From Iris pallida (taxonomy: Eukaryota; Streptophyta; Magnoliopsida; Asparagales; Iridaceae), in the NCBI GenBank assembly GCA_029216955.1, contig JANAVB010006999.1, forward strand, positions 1,978,431-2,042,430: a stretch of 64,000 nt of DNA. The letters are read 5' to 3'. The position numbers were made by a program, and so were the translations under genes. The notes beneath the pieces were generated by a model. That model did no database searches, was not told the origin of the DNA, and worked only from the letters and a program-made list of their open reading frames with translations. Shown one piece after another: positions 10,797 through 21,110 of the stretch (its first letter is position 1; every line of letters begins with the position of its first letter).

Positions 10797-13162
10797 TGTA
10801 ATGCTCCACTCAGCACGGCGCATTACGCTGAAGCGTTGACTCAACGAGTCACGTTGATGCAAGAAAATGTATCGATGCAAAAATGATACGAGAGTTAAGT
10901 TGTCCCGAGCAATGCATCAAACTAAGTTGATGCGGAGAGTTGCCTTGCCCCGAAAGAATGCATCAAGTTGAATCGATGCGAAGCGCTGCGTTGCCCCGAA
11001 GGATGAGTACGTTGAATCGGCTCGAAGATTCTAAAAAATCGAATCGACCAAGGCGCAAGTCCGAATCGATGCAAGTATTAATTTTAGTTGGTTTCGTGTG
11101 CAGGTTATACTTTGACGCAAAAATATTAGAGGTTGATCTTTTGCAAGATTTAGTAAGGGGTCCGCGAAATCAAATTGTCGCCTTGCGACGGGCTAAGACT
11201 TGGGCATGCTAAGGTGAATTGGGCATATAACTCAACGAAGCACGAAGTGCTCGAATGGCTAAGTCAGGAGAGTGGCCGTGTAACAAAGTTATGAAATCGA
11301 GCCGCATCGGCTCGGCGAAACGACGAAGGCATATCGACTCAAGGTGGGAGGATTGACTTCTTTTTACTCCTTCATTCGATAAGTCAAATATATTATTGTA
11401 TGCTAAGTTAACCTATCGATGCCACGGGCGTGGCCGATCGGAGATAAATCATAGTGTGTGTCGAACACTAAGTTAGAACAATTGAAATGAAACGTGCATC
11501 AAATGCACGAGTCGCTATGGAACATTGGATATCGCTAAGGCGAGTGCCTCGGTACGCAAGCCGTAAGAACATGGGATAACTGTACTCGGCGAGTGCCTTA
11601 GTGCACGAACCATACCGTGCCTTGTGCACGAGTTAGAACGGCTAGAACATTGAAAGATAATAGGCGAGCGCCCTAGCGCGCAAGCCCCGAACATTGAATG
11701 CTAAGTTATAGAACATCGGAATACGGTCGAAACGTGCCTACATGCGCGGGATAATAAAAGATGGCTTCATTGTGAGAATACAGTTGTGGCATGAATGTGG
11801 CGGAACTGTCAGATATGACATGGTGCCTCGAAAGGTGTTCAAGACCTTCGGGTCGTTCGGTTGACGAGCATTGAGTTGAGGCACGATGCCATTGAATCAT
11901 TGAAACGAAGTATGAAATGTAAGAACACAGAAAGCTAACGAAAGAGATGCGAGATGATAAGTCTGAGTCTCGGACTCAAGACTATGTTTGGTTGTTTGAA
12001 TTTGATTACTTGAATGATAGGGCATTGCATGGTCGATTGGAATGGGCTCGAGATAAAATATGATATCGCCCGTGCACGGGTGTTTCCCCCAAACGGTTAA
12101 ATGCCGGAGTGCCTCGGAACCGCTTTGGCCTAGGAGGGAATCGAATAATCTTTGTAGGCGCACATCCTTAAATAAGATGGGAAAAGCCGCAAATGATGGT
12201 ATACAGCAGAAATGTTTTGGTTGTTGGGATGTGACCCAACCCGTGAAACGTCGGGCAGCCCGACCAAATATAGAGAAAAGAAGGAGAGAAAAGAAAGGAA
12301 CTCCTTTAGTCCATTCCGGCACGGATACGCCAACGGCCCTCATATAGTTAAAAAATAATAGGTTGAAAGTGTAGGCGCGTATGCGTCCCGCATAGAGATC
12401 CTGCTTAGAGATGTACAATAACATGACAGGAAAGGATTACGGCGTATTCACCTTGCATCGGTGCAAGGGCGAGTGCGTCGACTTGGTAAGTCGCACCACG
12501 AATCAAATACGAGATTGCTTGTTTGTTTGCCTATTTAATTTGATAACATGCTGCTATGATAACATGCTTTACGCTTTTGAAGATGCCATAAAATTGACCC
12601 TAAGGAGAACATAGCAAGATCATAAGCTAAGTTGCATGATTCAACATAAATATTAAAATGTCGGTTTAGAAAGATGATCTTTGCTTCAGTACATGCGAGG
12701 ACGAACGTACTGATTCTCCACTAGCTTCATGCAGGGTGCAGGTAATGGATTGCTCGCGGTGAAGCGTTGCTTGAACGTGTTAAGGCTTGGAATGCCGAAG
12801 CGCATTGAAGCGTTGCTATCGCATTGACGCTCGGACTACGCAGCTGGATTGATGTAGCCGAGATATAGAAGGCATGATGTATGGAACGGTAAAATCCTTT
12901 GTGGGCAAGAGAGAACCTGAGTGTTGTAGCCAATCTGGCATATATTGTTAGGCTATCGAAAGCCATTGTAATCTCAGTTTTGAATATCAATAAAGAGAAT
13001 TGTTTCGTATACTCTGTTTTCCTATCGTTGTTATTATCGAATCAAAAGATAACCATTTGAGAACTTGTCATCTTTCCTTGTACGAGCGCAGCTCCAGGCT
13101 CGTGCGGCATCACGTCCCCTGCGAGGATGATGATTCGGGTGATTCCGAGTCGGGGCGTGATA
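10797..13162 (+). repeat. 3' LTR of the LARD-like element
   Basis: Direct repeat of 5141-7486, starting TGTAATGCTCC and ending GTGATA, with the final CA changed to TA. TTAGG follows as the TSD. A short tandem gain (GATAACATGCTGCTATGATAACATGC, in part) near 12541-12568 is absent from the left LTR. Confidence 0.9.
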
Positions 13163-14728
13163 TTAGGTGGTTAGTGGGGTAGTGTTTCTAGTGGTAGAAA
13201 ATAAGGTTGGTCATATTATGTTATATGTCATGTTAAGATACATTAGGGGGATTGTAGTAAATGTTTGAGTTGGTTTTTGAGAGTTATTTTAGAAGTAGCA
13301 TTCTAAGTTAGATGGGGGTTAGATAGATGATGTTTGTGAGGGAGAGTGAGTATGGTTTAGAAGAATGGGTTATGTTAGATGTGGTATCTTGATATCTCAA
13401 GATTACCTTAAGGTAATGTGTAGGAAAGTAACATATTAGACAAGATAGTTTTGATGTCCAAGATAGTAGGACTTTATGGTTGGTAATAGTTAGATAGGTT
13501 AGTGTCTAGCTACCCTAAGAAGCCCATGTTAGTAATCTAACGGTAACCATTGTATTGGCTAGAAATAGGTTCTCTTGGTTGGTAATGGTTATGATTAGTG
13601 CCGTTAGACTAGTTTTGACCTCGGTTGACCGTTTTGACCAAAAGTCAACGAAAGTCAACCGAAAGTCAAACTTAGCCTAATAATGACTAGAAATGACCCG
13701 AAACTAAACCAGAGTTGACCAGTTGACTGAAAGTCAACAATTAGTTAACTTTGACCTAGGGTTGACCTAGAGTTGACTAGAGTTGACCAGAGTTGACCAG
13801 TTGACCAAAAGTCAACCTTTGACCCAATTTGACCTATTTGACTTGGATTGACTTCTTGTGACCTTGTTTGACCTTGGTTGTCCTAGTGTGACCTAGTTTG
13901 GCTCAGTATGACCTAGTTTAGCTTGGTGTGACTTAGTTTGACCTAGTTTTGACTTAGACTTGCATATCATGACTAGATTAGCTTTCCTTCCATTATTAAA
14001 CCCTGTTTGACTCATGGCATCTCATCTTAGGTCTGTGATTACTCTGAGCATCTGTTCACTTTATCAGCTCAGGACCACAGGTGAGTACATTCACTGATAG
14101 TTTTCATTGTCTTGATATCTGCTATATCCGATTCAGTTGTAGTGTCTTACTCGATTTCCAGTCATGATAGTTCACGGACTAGTATATGTTGGATCATGTC
14201 ATGAGATGTTGTTCCTAGATTTTTTTGGTATATTGGTTCATTTCCTGTCTTATTCCCTGTACTTGTATAGACACCGATTCCTAAGGGGACTTGCTACCCT
14301 CTTATGGAATCCCGTGTCATGACGTGTCATGTCTAGATCTATTATACTATTCGGGGATAGGGAATTATTAGGGGCTATGTGATCAAAGCCACCCTGTCAC
14401 TATATTCTTGTGCTTGCGCCACTCTCACCTCACGTAGGGTATAGCAAGATCTTATTCATGTGCTCGTTATCCAGGTTGGCCGGCATGACCCTTTCTAGAG
14501 ATTTTCTTGTGATTGTCGGGCCAAGTGGATAGCCTGTCCTGTAACATTCCCAAAGCCGATCACATAACGCTCTAATAATTCAAGGCACATTTTATATTTA
14601 TTTATCATAGGAGGCTAAGTTCTGTTCAGGAAAAAGGTTACAACCCCGGTCCTTATTTGGTTTACGATGGTTTACGGGTTGTAACTTAGTTTCCGAATAG
14701 TTCCCAAGTCATCCTATATATATATTGT
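13163..14728 (+). repeat. LTR D, left portion
   Basis: This sequence continues across element A at 42189-42972, where it ends GGGTGCGGGTCGTGACA. That end is shared with the LTRs of A (GCGGGTCGTGACA) and E (reverse complement TGTCATGACCCGCAC). A stretch around GGTATCTTGATATCTCAAG (13382-13402) has a counterpart in E. No coding sequence is seen. The segment 14609-14690 is directly repeated at 42287-42370, so D itself contains an internal duplication. Confidence 0.7.
13610..13965 (+). promoter_or_regulatory. Dense TTGAC (W-box core) array in LTR D
   Basis: TTGACC, TTGACT or their complement GTCAA occur more than twenty times in about 350 bp. TTGAC is the core bound by WRKY factors. Similar but shorter clusters occur at 33750-33860 and 40800-40930 (element A LTRs) and 46925-47030 (element E). 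A regulatory role is inference; the array could simply be a repeat. Confidence 0.5.
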
Positions 14729-14922
14729 TGTGAGCACCCTAAATTTTGGGTTGATTTTTTTATTTTATTTTATTTTTCTGATTGATTGGTTTTGATTAAT
14801 ATTTTATTTATTTATCTGTAAGTGTACTTTTTTATGCCATTGATATTTAGAGTATCAGGGATGTTCAACTCTGAAAATCTTCTTCATGAGTTTTAGAGTG
14901 GACATGATTACCTTCATGACGG
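14729..14922 (+). repeat. Element A 5' LTR, first piece
   Basis: The first 194 bp of the LTR match 37830-38023. They end in GACGG (14918-14922), the TSD made when element B inserted. The LTR resumes at 30958. Confidence 0.9.
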
Positions 14923-15245
14923 TGTTTGCCATTAAAATTGTTTGATTGAAAACTTTAACACAAACAGAACAGTGTTACAATATAGGACTTAGATGTAGTC
15001 CTAGGAGTACACTTTTGTTTAATCTGGGTCCTTAGTGCCAATGGAGCGAGTGGTAATGCGTTGACTCCGTTGACGGGCTGACGACGGTTATCGGTTCTAT
15101 GAAGGTGTAGATTGCTCTGGGTGCTGGAGCTTGCCGAGAGGAGGAAGACGTTGAGTGTCTGTCTCTGTCTCTCTGGTGATTCTCTGTATGTTCGCTGTGG
15201 ATTTTGTACGTTGTCCGTATGTGTGTCTGGAAGAAGGAAATAATC

Positions 15246-15259
15246 CCTCTATTTATAGC
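15246..15259 (-). promoter_or_regulatory. TATA box of the element B LTR promoter (sense)
   Basis: The minus strand reads AGCTATAAATAGAGGG, a strong plant TATA box about 330 bp before the LTR end. The same sequence stands at about 29083-29096 in the upstream LTR, where it would drive the genomic RNA leftwards. Confidence 0.7.
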
Positions 15260-16226
15260 TGGGCAGGTTGGCTGCTCATGCGCGCATATGTAGGATGTAT
15301 CGGTACGTGGGGACGCCACATGGAGATTGCTGATGGAGGCGCATGGATGATGCGCCCTACTCGACGGGTTGAATTCTTCATACTGCTGTTGTGAGCCGGC
15401 ACATAGCAGAGAAGAAGATCTTTCTGTTGCTGAAATCTTGGATGAGTTGAGTCAAAGGACACGTGTCGTCGACTCATGGCTCGGAGATCTCGGATCTGAT
15501 GGGGGGATGATTTGGTGGGATGCGCCTTGGATTGGGCGCATGATGAGATTTTGGCTCGTGACCTTTAGGAGTCATGAACCGTTCTGGGCGTATGGCTTTT
15601 GAGGCGCATGCGAGCGACTTTTCTTCTGTCTTTCGGGATCAGAGATCAGTCTGGGGTGCATGGCTTTTGAGGCACATACAAAGCTTCAACTGGAGACTCT
15701 TCTTCTATCTTTAGGGATCAGTGAAGGGTCTGAGGCGCATGGCTTTTGAGGCGCATGCGGATGGTTGGGTGGCCACATGGCAGTAGCCGTCGGGGTAAAG
15801 TCATGATGATGCTGACGTTGTAGATGCTTCATTTTCTGCAAAAGCTGTCAACCGTTCAGACTTGGGGAGGCGTGCTGCCAACTCTGTCAGTTCAGCATTT
15901 AATGTTGGTGATATTCGATGGACAGCTGAGTGGGCACGTTGGTTGACGTTCCACTAGGCATATGGGGACGTATGGGGGCGCATCCTCTGTGATACGCTCG
16001 GTACAGGGCGCATCTGTGGGAGGCGCTTGGTGTTTGAAGGGGTATGATGCGCTGTCCTGCCGGCGCATCTGACACATCTTTAATGATGCGGCTGTTTCGC
16101 TTCTCGAGTGCTTTTAAATAGCCGTTTGGCTGAAGTCGAAGCGTCTGGTTCGTCCATTTAATGTGAGTTTATTGCACGGAATTCGGAGAGCCATCCACTT
16201 GGCGCGTGGGTTTGATCTGCTCGGCC

Positions 16227-16234
16227 TATAAATA
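16227..16234 (+). promoter_or_regulatory. Plus-strand TATA box inside the element B LTR
   Basis: CGGCCTATAAATAG occurs here and, conserved, at 30047-30054 in the other LTR. It points away from the minus-strand TATA box about 970 bp to the left, giving a divergent promoter arrangement. A near copy (CGGCCTATAAATAG) also precedes the antisense gene at 17388. Confidence 0.55.
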
Positions 16235-16282
16235 GTGGCATGGAGAGAAGGTTTGCTTCTCGCTCTCTCACGTACCTCCAAC

Positions 16283-16783
16283 ATGAACTTGGGTATTCGG
16301 GTGCATTCTGTTGACGAAGTGATCCCGAGGGTGAAGATGAGACGCTATGTCGTCGTTGATGCACTTGAAGGTGACTGTTACGTCCAAAAGACGGAGTCGA
16401 GGACTTCTGAGGCAGGCGGAAGGTGCCTGTTGCATCCAAAGATAGGAATGCTCGGGCCTCGTCTTCGTTGTTCCGGAAGAGCCGTAGATCGGAATGGCGG
16501 TGCTAGGCTCTTTCTTCCTTCAAAGTGGGTGTCGCCCACTCTGGTTGTGTTAAAAGCTGCTCCTTTAGCCGTATTTCGATTACGGTCTTCCTTGGTCTTT
16601 GAAGGCTCTTTCGAAGCCTCCTCTGGCCACAGATTTGTGGTGCTCTTCTCTTCCTTGGTTCCAGCCAGAGGGTTAAATGCTTTGTTTAGTCGAAGCACTT
16701 ATCCGGTGAGCCTGGCTGGAAGAGCGGCACATAACTGGACTGCTGAAGGGATGCACATAACTGAGCTGGATGCACATAACTGA
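16283..16783 (+). CDS. Antisense ORF in the element B LTR, unknown function
   Basis: The ATG lies about 50 bp after a TATA box and opens about 166 codons. The frame begins MNLGIRVHSVDEV and contains a basic, hydrophobic-alternating middle with no domain I recognise. The other LTR keeps the same start and frame (30103-30558) with mostly conservative differences; a TGG-to-TAG change ends it 15 codons earlier. A possible poly(A) signal AATAAA lies at about 17006. An upstream in-frame ATG at 16235 overlaps the expected transcription start and is less likely. Conservation over a few percent LTR divergence is weak evidence for coding, so this stays a hypothetical protein. Confidence 0.35.
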   Translation: MNLGIRVHSVDEVIPRVKMRRYVVVDALEGDCYVQKTESRTSEAGGRCLLHPKIGMLGPRLRCSGRAVDRNGGARLFLPSKWVSPTLVVLKAAPLAVFRLRSSLVFEGSFEASSGHRFVVLFSSLVPARGLNALFSRSTYPVSLAGRAAHNWTAEGMHITELDAHN

Positions 16784-16804
16784 GCTGCTGAAGAGATGGT
16801 GGGA

Positions 16805-16924
16805 TGCGCCTGGTTGGAGGTGCATGGTATCTGCTGTGCCTAACTAGCGGCGCATGGTGACTGCTGCGCCTATCTGGAGGCGCATGGTGGCCGATACGTC
16901 TATCTGGAGACGCATGGTGGCCGC
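16805..16924 (+). repeat. 30-bp tandem array with inverted arms, element B LTR
   Basis: Four 30-bp units of the type TGCGCCTATCTGGAGGCGCA plus TGGTGGCCGC. Each unit has GCGCC and GGCGC arms that can pair. The same array stands at 30625-30744 in the other LTR. Confidence 0.85.
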
Positions 16925-17132
16925 TGGCTGTAGACTTAGGATCTTTCTTTTGTAGAAATTCTCCTTTGTACAACCTTTTCTAGACATGTAATAGACTTTT
17001 GTATATAAATAAAAAGTCCTTCTTCAAGTGTCTATACTTATTGACTTTGCTGTGAAGTATTCTGTCCGAGTTCTGGCGCATGTAGTGTCTGGCGCATGGG
17101 CTTTCTTGGTTGTGAAATTCCATGCTTCTACA

Positions 17133-17146
17133 AGACCCCCTTCAAA
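17133..17146 (-). other. Polypurine tract of element B
   Basis: The minus strand reads CTTTGAAGGGGGTCT directly before the LTR start TGTAGAAGC. It primes plus-strand DNA synthesis and confirms the minus orientation. Confidence 0.85.
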
Positions 17147-17387
17147 GTTTTTAAAACTTTTGAATAAGTTTTGGAATACTTTGAACAAGAAGCATGGAGG
17201 TCAGGGCGCATGATGGTTGGGCGCATGCCTGTTCGGGCGCATGCTCCTCCCAGTTAATGAATATGATGATGCCTTGGTAACCGAAAAGATTAATGATGAT
17301 CTTTTAGTTTTATCTGCTGTTATCTTCACAGGACCCGAGGCGACGGCTGAGATCACTCGTCATCGGTTCACGCGTGCGACCACGGCC

Positions 17388-17395
17388 TATAAATA
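17388..17395 (+). promoter_or_regulatory. TATA box of the antisense gene
   Basis: TATAAATA is followed within 30 bp by a GA-rich leader (17400-17421), then CT-rich sequence and an AAACCCTAA motif (17464-17472), then the ATG at 17492. This is the usual layout of a plant core promoter and leader. Confidence 0.65.
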
Positions 17396-17709
17396 GGTGA
17401 GAGATAGAGAGAGAGAGAGAGTTCTTCTGCTCTGTGCCTTTGCCTCCTTTAGAGTTCTTCTTCAAAACCCTAACTTTTCCTCTTTGAGAAAATGGCTCCC
17501 AAGACTCCTCGCGGCGGTGCTGGCAAGGGGAAGGAGAAAGCAAAGGAGCCTGTAGAGGCTGTCGTGAGTGACATTCCCCGCCCGTCTGTCGAAGTTCGGC
17601 CGGCGGTAGTCGGTGAGCTTTATTGTCTTCTATCGTTCTTATTTGCCAACATATCTTTCCTGCCGACGTGCATAGGCTCAGGCCTTTATCATGCACCGTG
17701 GTTTTAGTT

Positions 17710-17850
17710 GCTGACGCGCATGGGTTTTGTACCCTGATGATGCGCCGAGGCTCTACCGCTGACGCGCATGGGTTTAAACCCTGATGATGTGCAGAGGCTC
17801 TACCGTTGACGCGCATGGGTTTAGACCCTGATGATGCGCCGAGGCTTCTT
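17710..17850 (+). repeat. 48-bp tandem repeat in intron 1 of the antisense gene
   Basis: Three units begin GACGCGCATGGGTTT and continue through ACCCTGATGATG and GAGGCTCTACC, at about 17710, 17758 and 17806. Each can fold on GGGTTT and AAACCC arms. The array lies wholly within intron 1. Confidence 0.85.
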
Positions 17851-18446
17851 TTTCAGATGCGCTTGATATGCGCTTTTGACGAGAATGAAGCTCTGATCTT
17901 TGTGTCGTCTCTAATATCTTTGCATTTTTGTCAGTGTCGATGACTATCCCACTCTTGAACGAAGTGCTCCTGGATGCCACGCTCTGTCAGATGGGAGTAG
18001 ATTATGATGAAGAGGTGATAAATCCTGCTCAAGCGGCTATTATGCTGGATCAGCATCCCGAAAGAATGATTCAAATTCGGGAACAACATTACGGGTTCCT
18101 CAAACGGATGATGGAACGTGGCATTCTGAAATCTGCCACTTTCGATAAAGTGACCTTCTTAAAGCCTGAGTTCCTGTTCGGAGACCGCCTTTCTTCTACT
18201 GAAGCCAAGGTGCTGAAGGTCAAAGAAGACTGGTTCTTTACAGCCAGGGGTGTGCATATGACCGTCAGGCAGCTCGAATGTCAGTGGCCTTTGTTAGCTT
18301 TCTGTCGTCTTGCTTCCAAGAGGAGAATGTCCTGGGACATTACTCCATCTCAGGGAGGAGCGGTAGCAGGCATCATCAGAATTGATTCTTCTTTTGATCA
18401 GAAGGATACTCTGGCCGCCTCGCGAGCTGGTACCTCTTTCACCTGA

Positions 18447-20240
18447 CGGACTCTTCGTCCTGGGAGTATTTATAGTGATATTCCCGTCAATACTTTTGCC
18501 TTGGGTGCCTTAACTTTTGCTCGTCGTATGTTGTTGATGGAACAATCATACCCCAAGGGAGACTTTCGGGTAGAGGGTTGGTGTCATTATGTTTCAAAAT
18601 GGGACAAACTGACACACTGGATCCTGTCGCGGTTTCAGACTGAGCTCCAAGAGATTGGGCTGACCGCCGCGATCCGTGCCACTCAGGCAGGTGTAGACAT
18701 TAACAGACACATGTTCCTTGCACTTTTGGAGATGTTTGATACCCATACTGGGACCTTCTTCACTCCAGTGGAGGAGCTAGGGCTCGCGCTTCATGAGATG
18801 TACGAGGTATCAAGACTCCCCTGGGGATCGGAACCTTACGAGGAGTACTTCCCAACCAATGAAGAATTCCAGGTCTTGGGGGACAAAGCTGATGAGATGA
18901 TGGCTGTCTTCAAAGAAGTAGCGAGTCATCACTACTATATGCAGAAGAAGGATAGGGGCGGGACACAGCCTCATGTGACTGCTTGGAGAGATCACATCTT
19001 TAGGCAGGACAAAGAGGATCCTTCCCATTTTTCTACTCCGCCGGCACTTTCTCGTAACGAGGTGCTTTCCGAAATGAGCAGGTTAGGCGAGAAGAATCCC
19101 TGGAAGAACGAGGACCAGCAGTCGGATGAACGCTCTTATAGCTGTTTTTGGCATCTCACCTACCGGATGTCGCCAAAAGCAGTATTAGTCGCGTACCTGA
19201 TGGTTTGGCTCCGTGACCATGTCTTCTCAGGCGGGTCTGGCTCTGTAGAGAGGGTGACTCGGAACTTAATTCTGCTGGCTGTGAAGTTGGCCTTCGGCCT
19301 TTCTTTAGCTTTACTCCCCGCAATGGTGTGTAACCTGCTGCGGGGTCTACGAGAGTTTGCGGGAGACGTCGTTCATGAGCGAGGCAAAAACAACAACTTC
19401 CCGCGTGCCGAACTACCGTTTCATTATTTGATGGGGTGGTTAATTTTACACCATCCCAATGTGATGAGCCCGGGTTCGGAGGAAGACCACAGGTCCGGAG
19501 ATGCATTCCTCCGGCATTTTCATCGGAGGAATTGGTCGCACACTGGTGTTCCTGTTTGCAGAAAAGTTTTATCCCATCTTTCGGGATGGGAGATCGCCAA
19601 AGTTGGTCCTGTCTTTTCCGATTTTGAGGCCAACGAAGATCTGATGGACTCGGGTGAAGATGCCACCACTTTGTCTCCATGGGGATTTCGCTGGTTGCAA
19701 AGTATCCGGCCGTCCCATTTGGTATATCGGAACAGGAACCAGTGTTACCTGGAACCGTATTTACCGAGCCGCTTTGCAAGGAAATTCGGGTACGCTCAAT
19801 TGATGTTGGATAATCCCAGTATCACCTTGGGGTATGCTGGAAGTTTGCTGGATGGTGCACGAGCTTGGCATTACTATAATGCCGGATGTACTGGAGCCCA
19901 CTTTACGCTCCCTGTCCAGAATCCGTGGCCGCCGATTCTTTACTCAGTCGCCAAATTTTACTGTGCTATGGCTGCCGCTCCCGCCGGATATGATAGGGAG
20001 ACCAGTTTTATTGCAGGCACCCATTTAGCGGCGGGTGCAGACACTTTGGCGAAGGCTCGATCGTACCGACCGCCCGAGTCGGGTTATCGAGGTGCCTCCG
20101 CCGTATCTACCGGGGGTCAGGAAAAACCTTCGGTCGATCAAGCGAAAAGGCGTACAGATACAAAGGTCGACTCTCCTGTATCGAAAAAGCAGAAGAAGGT
20201 GTCGTCACCGATGGTATCCTCGGTCTCAGCATCTACAGAG
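18447..20240 (+). pseudogene. Plant mobile domain core of the antisense gene
   Basis: This is the longest open part of the gene. The stretch from about 18501 keeps features of the plant mobile domain: a helical N-terminal part with FLALLEMFDTHTGTFF and LPWGSEPYEEYF, then a hydrophobic segment at about 19180-19360 (VLVAYLMVWLRDHVF, then LAVKLAFGLSLALLPAMV). The domain is found in plant host proteins and in several transposon classes; its biochemical role is unclear. The upstream piece 17935-18443 is in the same frame and separated only by the TGA at 18444. A minus-strand 207-codon ORF opposite (19156-19779) is a shadow. Domain identity is recognised by eye, so moderate confidence. Confidence 0.65.
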
Positions 20241-21110
20241 GTAAGGTGTCCCGTAAGGTCTGGTTTCAAGTTCAGCTTCTTATGTAATCATGCTTCTCTC
20301 TTCTTTGTAGGAGCCGCTGAAAAGAAAGCCCCGTACTCCAAAATTTGATGGGAGCAGGCCAAAGGAGATGGCGGGCTCGTCTGAAGTGCGTATTCCGCCA
20401 ACTATGATGTCTTCCATGGAGGAGAACACCGAGGATGTTGTTGTAGAGATTCCAGCATCCCCGGATTATGTCAGACGGGAAGCTGAGGATGCAGCGGCTT
20501 CCGAGAAGATGAAGGCCACAGCGTCGACCTTGGATGTCGAGGGTCCAACAGAACTACAAAAACCTGTTGCGAGGGTAACAGGTATGGTTGGAATAGAGGA
20601 GAGGGTTGATTCCCCTCCTTGTCTTGATAAAGGGGGGGCGACTGCAGCATTGCCGAGTCCTACCCCAGCCTCAATAGTTGAGGTGGCTACCGATTAGGAG
20701 GTAGCGACAGATGCTGCCCCTGTGGAGGGATTTGATGACGAGACCCGTCTGTCGATCACGACCGCTGAGGCGGGTCAAGAGGCAAGTGATGATCTCCCAT
20801 TCTGCCAAGGGAGGTACTAGCTGTTGATAGAACGTTGGTGGTAGAAGAGGTGGCCGTTTACGTCGGTGGTTCCTCCGGGCTTGAGAAGGGCAAGGGTGTG
20901 GAACCCTCTGTTACTCTTTCTACTTGGGGTACTATCTCGATGCCTATGCCGACTTCCTCTGTTCCTTCGGCTCTTCGGGCTAGCAGTCCAGCCCCTGTTG
21001 ATGAAGAGCCTATTGATGTCGAGGTTCAAGCCTCGCAGGTTGAGGTTGGCGGATCTTCTTCTGGTCCGCTAACTGTAGTAGCTCCTCCAACTCCTGCTAT
21101 GACGCCGTAG

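Larger units (their letters stand above)
5141..13162 (+). mobile_element. LARD-like non-coding LTR retrotransposon, chromovirus-type ends
   Basis: Two direct repeats of 2346 and 2366 bp bound a 3.3-kb interior. Both start TGTAATGC; the left ends GTGACA and the right GTGATA. TTAGG at 5136-5140 and 13163-13167 is a perfect 5-bp TSD. A primer-binding site follows the left LTR. GTTCGAGGACGAACC at 10762-10776 resembles the conserved tail before the 3' LTR in plant Tekay/Del chromoviruses. The interior has no gag or pol similarity in any frame. This matches large retrotransposon derivatives, which depend on an autonomous partner. Mostly transition differences separate the LTRs (roughly 4-5% over the first 240 bp, counted by eye). 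Confidence 0.85.
14923..17132 (-). repeat. Element B 3' LTR (element sense is minus)
   Basis: On the minus strand it runs TGTAGAAGCATGG to TTGGCAAACA. It pairs with 28759-30952. It is rich in GCGCATG-type words throughout and contains a minus-strand TATA box, a plus-strand TATA box, a plus-strand ORF and a 30-bp tandem array, each listed separately. Confidence 0.92.

Noticed and set aside
19156..19779. 207-codon minus-strand ORF
   Set aside because: Shadow of the plant-mobile-domain exon on the other strand.
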